The translations under genes were made by a program, and so were the position numbers. Positions 15,447-23,228 of a stretch of DNA of 55,262 nucleotides are shown here, piece after piece; the stretch's first letter is position 1, and every line of letters begins with the position of its first letter. The notes under the pieces are model-generated. The model saw only the letters and a program-made list of their open reading frames with translations, was not told the origin of the DNA and did no database searches. Origin of the DNA: CAZLQR01 sp964404095 (lineage in GTDB: Bacteria > Patescibacteriota > Microgenomatia > UBA1406 > GWC2-37-13); the NCBI GenBank assembly GCA_964404095.1, contig CAYOIN010000001.1:1-55262 (forward strand). Reading direction: 5' to 3'.

Positions 15447-15945
15447 ATTCACCCTCATCATTGGGCACAAGCGCAGAGAACCACTCAACAAGGCGATCGG
15501 TCATGGTTTTTTGCGGATCTTCACGATACATTACATGCTTCGCCAGCTGCTCTGAGACGAGATTTTTTGTCGCTGTATCCGGAATAACAAGGTACATATG
15601 GTGATAGAACGGCGGTACGCTCACCAACACCAAGATATCGTACCCAAAGCGATTGGTATAAAAAAAGTATCCAAGATCATCCCACTCAACCACCACACCG
15701 CCGGTTTCAACCCCAAACTTTGTAATGCGATTTTCGATTTCTGGGGGTGGAGTGACGGTAAACACATAGAAAATAAACAACAGCGCGGCAACCGGCACAA
15801 TCACAATTTTGTCACCAAAGAACAGAAGTATAAGTGAGATGAGTACCGCCAACGCGATGTAGAAGCGAATAACCGCCGAACTGCGTCGAATGTACGGCCT
15901 CAGCGGAGCCTTCCACCGGAACAGTATTTGGGGGTTGTCCTGCAT
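15247..15945 (-). CDS. Two-helix membrane protein of unknown function
   Basis: The 232-residue protein has two adjacent membrane helices (about residues 26-45 and 48-65), then PPPEIENRITKFGVETGG and a hydrophobic core (YFFYTNRFGYDILVLVSV). This is the two-helix plus cytoplasmic-domain layout seen in many CPR membrane proteins, but no named family is recognised. The last 66 residues are rich in Pro, Gln and Ser and are read antisense through the end of the PIN gene. That tail may be poorly constrained. TACACT ends six bases before the ATG, the leaderless-type spacing seen elsewhere. Confidence 0.65.
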   Translation of the reverse strand: MQDNPQILFRWKAPLRPYIRRSSAVIRFYIALAVLISLILLFFGDKIVIVPVAALLFIFYVFTVTPPPEIENRITKFGVETGGVVVEWDDLGYFFYTNRFGYDILVLVSVPPFYHHMYLVIPDTATKNLVSEQLAKHVMYREDPQKTMTDRLVEWFSALVPNDEGESRPPVALQTPQEESPLPQTSAPIASPLRQSLQYTQLPPSLMPGDQNQPDYQEIPLESPDGTDRAIL

Positions 15946-16042
15946 AGGATCAGTGTAGCATAGAGAGATATCGAAATTCTAAACAATACGAACGAAGCGT
16001 GTGATTATTGAATTAACTATCTTATAGTGTTATAATACGAGC

Positions 16043-16414
16043 ATGAGTGGTTTTAATAAGATAACCTCATTTGTTCTCGGGCTCATCGTGGTCTTGGTTT
16101 TTTTGCTTGTGTTCGGATCACGAATTAATCTCAGCGATAAGCTCGTTGCCTTCAGAGATAAGAATGTGACCCCAACCCCTACTCTATCGGTTAGTCCAAC
16201 TCCAAAGAAGGGTTTCTTTGAGTCGTTGTTCAGCACGAAACCAACGGTGACCCCAACCCCCACAGACACCACAACTCCAGCAAGTCAACCAGAAGGTGGC
16301 GCGCAGAGCGTCGCTTCTCAACCGAAGAACATTCCAAATACCGGCCCCGCACTTCTCTTCCCAATCGCGATCGCTGCGTTTGGTTCAGGATTGTATCTTC
16401 GCAAAAAAAACTAA
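16043..16414 (+). CDS. Surface protein with C-terminal sortase-like signal (IPNTGP)
   Basis: The 123-residue protein has an N-terminal hydrophobic segment (about residues 7-25) and a long Thr/Pro/Ser-rich linker with TPTPT repeats. The C-terminus has the three parts of a cell-wall sorting signal: IPNTG, a hydrophobic stretch, and the basic tail RKKN. Sortases cut such motifs between Thr and Gly and attach the protein to the surface. No sortase gene is seen in the window. TATAAT at 16031-16036 ends six bases before the ATG. The SpoIID-domain gene follows 49 bases on, with its own promoter. Confidence 0.7.
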   Translation: MSGFNKITSFVLGLIVVLVFLLVFGSRINLSDKLVAFRDKNVTPTPTLSVSPTPKKGFFESLFSTKPTVTPTPTDTTTPASQPEGGAQSVASQPKNIPNTGPALLFPIAIAAFGSGLYLRKKN

Positions 16415-16463
16415 ATCGGGCCTGATCTTCGACGCCGATTCTTAATCTCAGCTATAATAAAGC

Positions 16464-18143
16464 ATGCGTAAACTGCTTCAGATTTTTCTTTCTGTGTTCT
16501 TTGTGTTTGTTATGGTTTTTGCGGCGCGCGCAGACGAACTGGATGACATTACCTCACAGCTTAATGCTCTTCAAGCAGAGGTGCAAAGTAAAGAAGCGAA
16601 TAAGGCAGATCTCGTGAAGCAGATCGACGGAATCCGAGGGCGCGTTCAGGCGATCGGCGCGGAGGTTGTAAAGAAGGAACAGGCCGTTGCAGAAGGAGAA
16701 AAAAACCTTACCAAACAAAAGAAGTTGCTCAATGAACGTGCGCGATCATACTATAAAAACATAAATAAAAGCGGCTCCGCGCTTATCTATCTTCTCATCG
16801 CAGAGAACCTTTCCGATTCCCTACAGAATTTTTTCTACCAGAAAGTTGTTGTAGATGAGGACCGAAACGCTATTGTAAAGATAGTTCTGTATATCAAAAA
16901 TCTTGAGGATGCGAAACAGTCTCTTGTAAATGAAAAAACTCAGCTCGCTGCAATTAATAAACAGCTCGACGCGCAAACACAGGCACTCGAAGGTGAGATT
17001 GCAGGCGCACGATCAAAGATAGCGCAACTTTCCGCTCAACAGCAATCTCTTATCGCAGCAAAACTCTCTAGTCTTAATATTCCTCGTTCAGCGGGAACAT
17101 CAGCAAGAGGTTGTACGGACGATCGAGGTGTGAATCCGGGCTTTTCACCCAGGCTCGCGTTCTTTTCTTTTGGTGCACCCCATAGAGTCGGTCTTAATCA
17201 ATATGGGGCAAAAGGCAGGGCTGAAGACGGAAAATCAACGGAGGACATTCTTAGAGCGTATTTCAATTTTGATGAACTAAGAGATGACTCAAGCGTTCGA
17301 ATAAGGGTTGATGGGTATGAGGAGTACGAGATCGAGACATACCTAAAAGGAATTCGGGAAATGCCCGCAACATGGCCGGCAGCGGCACTTGAAGCACAGG
17401 CAATTGCGGCTAGGTCATACGCCGTGGCATACACCAACAGAGGTTCAGGTTCAATTTGCGCCAGTGAGAGTTGTCAGGTCTTTAGTCCTCCGAACGACCG
17501 GAACGATGGATGGACACAGGCGGTGGAGAATACGAGAGGTAAGGTTATGTATCAAGGTGGAAATCCAATAAAAGCATGGTTCGCATCCACACATGGTGGC
17601 TATGTATTTTCTTCCGCAGAGGTTTGGGGTGGAGCTACGGGTTACACGAAGCATGCCACAGATACCAAATCTGGCACTGCCGGTGGTTTTGAGGACTTGC
17701 AAAATAATGCTTACGACAAATCATCACCATGGTTCTACTGCGACTGGGGTTCGAGAGGCGAATATTCAAATACCGCGTGGTTGAAGCCGTCCGAAGTTGC
17801 AGATATTTTTAACGTAATCCTACTGGTAAGGGCCGATTCTTCGAACAAGTGTTTTGTCTACCAGCCAGACAAATCCCCCCCATCTCCAGATGGAAATGAG
17901 TGTACAAGTACAGGGAACTGGAGTCCGGACGAGGTTAAATCAAAACTAAGATCAAAAGGAATAACCCCACTCGATACGGTAGATAGTGTTTCAATTAGTG
18001 CGGATTTCGGTTATGGAAAAGTGAATAATGTGTCTGCGGGTGGAGTTAGTGCTTCTGGAGACGAATTTAAAAACTGGTTCAATCTCCGAGCTCCTGCAAA
18101 TATTCAGATCGTCGGTCCGCTCTTCAATGTTGAGACCCAGTAA
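16464..18143 (+). CDS. Secreted protein with coiled coil and SpoIID/LytB domain
   Basis: A signal peptide (about residues 1-23, ending ARADE) leads into a coiled coil of some 180 residues like that of PcsB/CwlO-type proteins. A SpoIID domain follows: HRVGLNQYGAKGRAEDG, then YLKGIREMPATWPAAALEAQ containing the Glu that is catalytic in SpoIID, and AWFASTHGGYVFSSAEVWG. SpoIID cuts peptidoglycan glycan strands. The 559-residue protein probably acts at the cell surface in wall remodelling. TATAAT at 16453-16458 ends five bases before the ATG. Its end overlaps the convergent acyltransferase gene by 20 bases. Confidence 0.88.
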   Translation: MRKLLQIFLSVFFVFVMVFAARADELDDITSQLNALQAEVQSKEANKADLVKQIDGIRGRVQAIGAEVVKKEQAVAEGEKNLTKQKKLLNERARSYYKNINKSGSALIYLLIAENLSDSLQNFFYQKVVVDEDRNAIVKIVLYIKNLEDAKQSLVNEKTQLAAINKQLDAQTQALEGEIAGARSKIAQLSAQQQSLIAAKLSSLNIPRSAGTSARGCTDDRGVNPGFSPRLAFFSFGAPHRVGLNQYGAKGRAEDGKSTEDILRAYFNFDELRDDSSVRIRVDGYEEYEIETYLKGIREMPATWPAAALEAQAIAARSYAVAYTNRGSGSICASESCQVFSPPNDRNDGWTQAVENTRGKVMYQGGNPIKAWFASTHGGYVFSSAEVWGGATGYTKHATDTKSGTAGGFEDLQNNAYDKSSPWFYCDWGSRGEYSNTAWLKPSEVADIFNVILLVRADSSNKCFVYQPDKSPPSPDGNECTSTGNWSPDEVKSKLRSKGITPLDTVDSVSISADFGYGKVNNVSAGGVSASGDEFKNWFNLRAPANIQIVGPLFNVETQ

Positions 18144-19071
18144 GTTTTTTGAGGAGGGAGAGGGTAAGGAGCGATCCGAGAGAAACAATGAGAAACTGTA
18201 CGCTCCACGGGAACCATATCTGAGCTGCTCGGAGTACGGTAAGGATTAAAAAGTGAATGAAGAAGAGCTCATAAGAGTTTGTTCCAACGTAGGAAATAAA
18301 TCTGCGCGCTGCACTGCCCCCGGGTATATATGGAATAGTCTTTATAAGCACAAGGATCCAGAGCGCTCCATAGGATAGGTAATAAATGTTTGGCGGATAT
18401 TTATTGTCAAAGAAACGCATTGAAGATGATGTTGCGGTGAGGTAAGCGCCAGACGCCAGAAATAAGACCAAGGAAGTAAGAGACGGCACAGCCCATTTTT
18501 TATGCACGGCGATGTACCATGAAAAAAGCATGACGAGCGACCACGGGAGCCACATGATATGTTTGTAGCTTGTAATATGCATCCCGAGAAATATCACGCT
18601 CGAAGCAACTGCGACTGTGCAAAATATCCAAAAGAGCGTCCGGTATTTACTGAAGAGCCAGACGACTACTGGGCCAAGAATAGCCATCTGTAGGAACAGG
18701 AGGACTGCCCAGTTGAAGTCTGGACCACCGGTTAAGGTAATGCTCTGAAGAATATAGAGCGGACTGAGCGATTTTTTTGTGAGGAGATTTTCCACCGGGA
18801 GGTATACGAGGAGAAAGAGGTAGTACGGTGCCAGAAGCCGGAACGCTCGCCTAAGTACAGCTGCGATCGAAAATGTTGTCCGCGAGGAGAGGTGCTTCAT
18901 CGCAAAGACATACCCTGAGCAAAATACGAACACCTGTACCGCAAACTGAGAATAGTTCCAAAGAAACGATGCGAGAGCGCTGGTCCGATACCATGCGGTG
19001 ATATGGATGAGGATCATGGCGATGATCCCGATACCCCGGAGGACATCGATGTCATTATTGCGGTTTTTCAC
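18124..19071 (-). CDS. Acyltransferase-3 family integral membrane protein
   Basis: The 315-residue protein opens with NDIDVLRGIGIIAMILIHIT, the R-G and His of acyltransferase 3 proteins, and has about ten hydrophobic segments. These enzymes move acyl groups to extracellular sugars such as peptidoglycan or polysaccharide. The start is a GTG at 19071. Its upstream region overlaps the promoter of the divergent thioredoxin gene; TATCAG ends five bases and TATACT ten bases before the GTG. The neighbouring SpoIID gene also suggests an envelope role. Confidence 0.85.
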   Translation of the reverse strand: MKNRNNDIDVLRGIGIIAMILIHITAWYRTSALASFLWNYSQFAVQVFVFCSGYVFAMKHLSSRTTFSIAAVLRRAFRLLAPYYLFLLVYLPVENLLTKKSLSPLYILQSITLTGGPDFNWAVLLFLQMAILGPVVVWLFSKYRTLFWIFCTVAVASSVIFLGMHITSYKHIMWLPWSLVMLFSWYIAVHKKWAVPSLTSLVLFLASGAYLTATSSSMRFFDNKYPPNIYYLSYGALWILVLIKTIPYIPGGSAARRFISYVGTNSYELFFIHFLILTVLRAAQIWFPWSVQFLIVSLGSLLTLSLLKKLTGSQH

Positions 19072-19093
19072 AATTTCTGATAGTATAAACGAT

Positions 19094-19417
19094 ATGGGAG
19101 CAAAAGATATAACTCAGGACGCATTCAAGCAAGAAGTCCTCGAAAAAAAAGGATTGGTTTTTGTTGATTTTCATGCAGAGTGGTGTGGACCGTGTAAGAT
19201 GACCGGCCCCATCATCGACCAGCTCTCGGGCGAAATGAACGATGTTGCATTCGTCAAAGTAGACGTTGACCAAAACGCAAATCTCGCTTCCCAATATTCC
19301 GTATTTTCAATTCCAACCTTCATCATCTTTAAAGATGGTAAGGTTGTCAATCAGTTCGTCGGTGCGATGGGGAAAGAAGGATTTCAGAAAGAAATCGACA
19401 AAGCGAAGTCTTCATAA
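19094..19417 (+). CDS. trxA: Thioredoxin
   Basis: The 107-residue protein has the complete thioredoxin fold signature with active site WCGPCK and the cis-Pro region SIPTFIIFKDG. It reduces disulfides in the cytoplasm, including those of ribonucleotide reductase. The start at 19094 is chosen because the upstream in-frame sequence is antisense to the acyltransferase gene and because TAGTAT at 19081-19086 ends seven bases before this ATG. Confidence 0.95.
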   Translation: MGAKDITQDAFKQEVLEKKGLVFVDFHAEWCGPCKMTGPIIDQLSGEMNDVAFVKVDVDQNANLASQYSVFSIPTFIIFKDGKVVNQFVGAMGKEGFQKEIDKAKSS

Positions 19418-19420
19418 CAG

Positions 19421-19807
19421 CTACGCAGACTGTACTCGTTTTACTCCAGCAGACGACCGCTTTAGCACGACGCCCATCTGGCGCAGTTTATAGGTAAGGA
19501 ATTCAGACAGCCATCTCCAGGATGAACCAATCGGTTTTCTCATTCCGGTTACGATCTGCTCATCTGAAATTGGGAATGTTACATTCGGAACAACCGGGCG
19601 ATCATCTGAGGTGGTAACGCCCATCGCTCGCACATCTGGTGGAATCTGCTGAGCATCTCGCCGTTGTATGTACTGAGCGACATCTGGTGAAAGTGATGGC
19701 TCGGACTGAGGAGTTAGGACTTCATTATGGAGTGAGGAAGGGACTATTGGTTGTCCTTCTTTTGTTGGTCCAAGAACTCCGGAAAGAGGTGTATGCGATA
19801 CTGGCAT
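19421..19807 (-). CDS. Small hypothetical protein
   Basis: The 128-residue protein has a Pro/Ser-rich, probably disordered first half and a more structured end (SSWRWLSEFLTYKLRQMGVVL). It has no membrane segment or recognised domain. It lies directly downstream of the zinc-ribbon protein gene on the same strand, nine bases after that gene's stop. TAAGAT ends six bases before its ATG, so it may also have its own promoter. Its function is unknown. Confidence 0.5.
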   Translation of the reverse strand: MPVSHTPLSGVLGPTKEGQPIVPSSLHNEVLTPQSEPSLSPDVAQYIQRRDAQQIPPDVRAMGVTTSDDRPVVPNVTFPISDEQIVTGMRKPIGSSWRWLSEFLTYKLRQMGVVLKRSSAGVKRVQSA

Positions 19808-19816
19808 ACAATCATC

Positions 19817-21001
19817 TTAGCAGACCTCGTTCCCCTTTTTTGCCCATTCGTCTCGCGTAATCTTACAGGACGGGCACTGATTCCCAATCGGACCGGTCGC
19901 CTCTGCACCGCAGTTTGGGCAGACAAAGTTTTTTGACTCATTACTCTTGAGGAGCTGTTGTAGGACGTTGCCCTGAGTAAGCAGTCGATACAGGGAGCTG
20001 GTTGGCTGTACTACCGAATCGATACCGTTCGCAATGCCGAGCAATGCCTCGATATCGCTTCGATTTACCTCGCTCCCACCGCACGCTCCCATGAGTGATA
20101 TCTTTCCATTTGACTGTACCGAAGAGTGGTTGAGAATCAACTGAAGATAGATCTGGGCAAGGGCATTCTTATCGGTAAGTTTGCGAGGGTCAATGGAGTC
20201 TACCAGACGATCGAATTCGTTCGGTTTCTGCTCGTCGAGGTTGTGAAATGCCTCAACGAGCCGCGCGGTCAGGCCGCGCACCGTTAATGGATCGCGGCGC
20301 TGTTCGGCCTTGCCTCGATATACGACACCGTCCTTCCAGTTCTGCGAAGCGAAATCGAGGATCGAGCCGGAAAATGCTCCTGGACTTTGAATGAGGGTAG
20401 TGATTCGATCGTAGTCCGAAAGTGCGGCATCTGCCTCTGCGAATGCCTCAGGAAGGAACTGTCGTATTGCACTCTCACCTTCGGGGTCTACCTTCACGGC
20501 AACGCCGGTAATTTTCTCTCCATCGAAGTTCATGACGTATAGTTGGCCGTAGATAAACGGCACGTTCCGATAGGGATTGTCCAAGCTCTGATCGAGCGTG
20601 GCAGGACCGGCAGGGCTCAACCAAAAGACCGTGGCTTCCGGATTATGAAATAGAATGTCGGTAGCTTTCTTAAACCCGATCTGCGGAGTGCCATCTCGCT
20701 CTCGTGGGTCAAACTGATGTTCGAATCGATGAATCGGCTGTCGGTCGGGGTGATTAAAAACATTCCCCTCACCATCGAAATAATAATGATATCGATGTGA
20801 AACTGGAATGTCGTCCAGCACCTCACCCTTAAAGCCTTCAAGATTGCGCGCGAGCTCTCTCCTGCGTTGCTCGATGTCGAGCTGGGAGAGCCGGAGTGCT
20901 TCATTGGGGTCGAAGCTCAGCGGACCGATGGTCTCACCGACACGTGCAGCTGCGAAGGTTGTAGGAATGGGGGTTCGTCTGTGTTCGAGTGGCGGTGGCA
21001 T
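19817..21001 (-). CDS. Conserved-looking protein with C-terminal zinc ribbon
   Basis: The first 350 or so residues form an unrecognised domain with patches such as FYFDG-like HYYFDGEGNVFNHPDR and VPFIYGQLYVMNFDGEKITGVAVKVD. The C-terminus has a zinc ribbon, CPNCG and CPSC spaced as in ribosome or RNA polymerase-associated proteins. The start at 21001 (MPPPLEHRR) is chosen because the extra upstream codons encode an Arg-rich stretch that does not look like protein; about 394 residues result. It is followed closely by the 128-residue unknown gene. No function can be assigned. Confidence 0.65.
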   Translation of the reverse strand: MPPPLEHRRTPIPTTFAAARVGETIGPLSFDPNEALRLSQLDIEQRRRELARNLEGFKGEVLDDIPVSHRYHYYFDGEGNVFNHPDRQPIHRFEHQFDPRERDGTPQIGFKKATDILFHNPEATVFWLSPAGPATLDQSLDNPYRNVPFIYGQLYVMNFDGEKITGVAVKVDPEGESAIRQFLPEAFAEADAALSDYDRITTLIQSPGAFSGSILDFASQNWKDGVVYRGKAEQRRDPLTVRGLTARLVEAFHNLDEQKPNEFDRLVDSIDPRKLTDKNALAQIYLQLILNHSSVQSNGKISLMGACGGSEVNRSDIEALLGIANGIDSVVQPTSSLYRLLTQGNVLQQLLKSNESKNFVCPNCGAEATGPIGNQCPSCKITRDEWAKKGNEVC

Positions 21002-21171
21002 AACGGTTTCCCTGCGTCGGGGAACGGACACTATCTGGAGAGTTTTCCGGCTGGTCCTCCGTAGGAGGGTTATACGGTTGCGGCACAGTCGCTGAGTCTC
21101 ACAGCGTTGCCTCATCCAAACAAATTACAAACCCTTATACGATACTCCACACTGTGTGAAAATGCAATCAA

Positions 21172-22671
21172 TTATGGAGTCTTGACGCCGAGCGGAACCA
21201 CACCGGATACGCAGTGAAAACAACCACCCGAGGTTTCGACGGCGTGAGCTATATTCGGGTCGAGTCGTCGAATAACCGAGATGTAGTCATTTCTGTTCTG
21301 AAACCGGACCGATAACGGCTTGCCGGGTGCGAGCCACTCCGCTACGCGCGTTGGGAATCCCTCGGGATCTTCTCGCCCCCCAAGTTTATGAAACAAGAGC
21401 TCCTCATGTTTTGACATATCGATGCCCCAATGGCACGGATCGGTTACCGGAGGCATACCGGACACGAGGGTAATTTCCTTTGCTTCAAGTTCGAAGAGTG
21501 CGCCAATGATTCCCTGCGTAGTAAATCCACGTACGATCGAGTCATCTACCACGACAAGCCGCCGATTGGCGATAGCGGCACGATCAAACCCAAAGCTTCG
21601 AAGCGCAGACTCGACGCGCTGTTCTGGAGTTTCGGGCTTGATAAAGTTACGTCCTCCATAGCGATTCTTACCAATCGCAGGATCATACGGAAGGTTAAGT
21701 TGATTGGCAAGTCCGAGTGCATAATCGTTCCCAGAGTTTGGGACCGGGACCACGAGATCTGCATCGATAGCTCCCCCAACCTCACTCTGCCATCTCTGTG
21801 CAATGGTTACACCAAGCGACTGTCGTACTCTTCGATTTGATCGATCACGCTCATCTCTTGAGTTCGGATCCTGGAAGTACACCGGCTCAAATGAACAGTT
21901 CGCGCTCGGAAGTTGATCGGCACGCGGATCTCGCCAGAGCTCATGAATTCCATCAGGAGTGAGTTCATACAGTCGACCTCGTTCAACCCGCTCGATATAC
22001 CGGGCGCCAGCCTTGTCGAGCGCGATTGTCTCGGACGCAAAGATCGCTCCTACATCGTCAGGAAGGAGTCCTACCACCCCTGGTTTGAAGCCCCATGGAT
22101 CAGAAGCGATATAGATGCGTCCATCGCTGTCGAGGAAGGTGAGCATATATGCCCCATTCAGTGTATGGAGTACTCGAGATACGCGTTTCGATAACGGTAG
22201 ATTTGGATCTTCTTGTGCGATCCGCTCCCCAATTGCGTAGGTGTCGCTGGTAGGTGTTTCGCGCGAGTAACCCTGGGTCGGAATGGTGGGAACGTTCCCG
22301 TTGTGGGCTACCGCGAAGTCTCGGAAAACAAAGGGCTGACGATTGTTCTGCTTATCTGCAGCGCGATCTCCGGAGGTCGCATACCGAGTATGGCCAATAA
22401 TGGCCGATGTAGAACCAACTGTTTGTAGCGCTTCAGTCGGTAGCGCCTGTGGCCTCAAACCATCCCCACGAAGATAGCCGATATCGCCGTCTGCCAGATG
22501 CCAAGCAACTCCAGCTCCCTCCTCACCTCTGTGTTGTAATGCATCGAGTCCGAATACCGTTCGAGTGAATGCATCATGCGAGGGCGTCCGTAGTCGAACA
22601 GCGACCAGTGCGCAGTGCTCACGCAGTTCTCTTTCTTGATACTCTCCCCTTACTGGTATTTCCCTTCTCAC
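21172..22671 (-). CDS. purF: Amidophosphoribosyltransferase
   Basis: The 499-residue protein has both PurF parts. The N-terminal glutamine amidotransferase has its Cys in EHCALVAV after a leader of about 19 residues that would need removal, then LQHRGEEGAG and GHTRYATSG. The C-terminal phosphoribosyltransferase has the PRPP motif VVVDDSIVRGFTTQG. PurF makes phosphoribosylamine, the first step of purine synthesis. No other de novo purine genes are visible, a patchy state common in CPR. Its GTG start lies inside the cobalamin adenosyltransferase gene (53-base overlap), so the two are co-transcribed. Confidence 0.92.
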   Translation of the reverse strand: MRREIPVRGEYQERELREHCALVAVRLRTPSHDAFTRTVFGLDALQHRGEEGAGVAWHLADGDIGYLRGDGLRPQALPTEALQTVGSTSAIIGHTRYATSGDRAADKQNNRQPFVFRDFAVAHNGNVPTIPTQGYSRETPTSDTYAIGERIAQEDPNLPLSKRVSRVLHTLNGAYMLTFLDSDGRIYIASDPWGFKPGVVGLLPDDVGAIFASETIALDKAGARYIERVERGRLYELTPDGIHELWRDPRADQLPSANCSFEPVYFQDPNSRDERDRSNRRVRQSLGVTIAQRWQSEVGGAIDADLVVPVPNSGNDYALGLANQLNLPYDPAIGKNRYGGRNFIKPETPEQRVESALRSFGFDRAAIANRRLVVVDDSIVRGFTTQGIIGALFELEAKEITLVSGMPPVTDPCHWGIDMSKHEELLFHKLGGREDPEGFPTRVAEWLAPGKPLSVRFQNRNDYISVIRRLDPNIAHAVETSGGCFHCVSGVVPLGVKTP

Positions 22672-23188
22672 GATTTTTTCTCAGTCGGCCAACTCGTCGC
22701 TCGGTACTTTTCGACTGCATTCTTGCAATAGTGAAGAACAGGTCGGACAGGCGATTGAGATATGCGACTATTATAGTATGAGTTCTGAGAGATACAACCC
22801 TTCTTTCTGCGGTTCGTGTAACTACTCTAAGGATATGAAAAAGTGAGGATCCAATCGTCCCACCTGGGAGAATAAAACTATCTAACGGAGGCAGTTCTGT
22901 TGTGATGTGATCGATCTTTTGTTCAAAATCTTTAGTTCGATCGCCAAGAAACGCTATAGGGATATCTGCTCCGGCGATTTTTGCCATGATTTGATAGAGA
23001 TCGCTCTGTATTTTTTCGAGCTCCTCTACGACCGACCGGTCGGTTATCTGGAGAGCAACATATCCGATCCATGAACTCAGTTCATCTATGCTACCTGAGG
23101 CCTCAATGGCACGGTCCGCCTTTGAGACCCGCTTCCCTCCCCAGACACTCGTCGTCCCCTTATCTCCAGTGCGCGTATATATAGCCAT
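22619..23188 (-). CDS. PduO-type cob(I)alamin adenosyltransferase
   Basis: The 189-residue protein shows the family signatures: YTRTGDKGTTSVWGG near the start (ATP binding), the RTAERRVVSLR helix, and YLNRLSDLFF. It transfers adenosine from ATP to cob(I)alamin, making adenosylcobalamin. It lies 40 bases after the B12-dependent ribonucleotide reductase gene, so it very probably supplies that enzyme's cofactor. The C-terminal 35 residues are unusually basic and overlap the purF start. No Shine-Dalgarno or close -10 box is seen, consistent with translation from an nrdJ transcript. Confidence 0.9.
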   Translation of the reverse strand: MAIYTRTGDKGTTSVWGGKRVSKADRAIEASGSIDELSSWIGYVALQITDRSVVEELEKIQSDLYQIMAKIAGADIPIAFLGDRTKDFEQKIDHITTELPPLDSFILPGGTIGSSLFHILRVVTRTAERRVVSLRTHTIIVAYLNRLSDLFFTIARMQSKSTERRVGRLRKNREKGNTSKGRVSRKRTA

Positions 23189-23228
23189 AATGTTTCTTTT
23201 TCCACCTCAGCGCACGAGCGGCTGCCAA

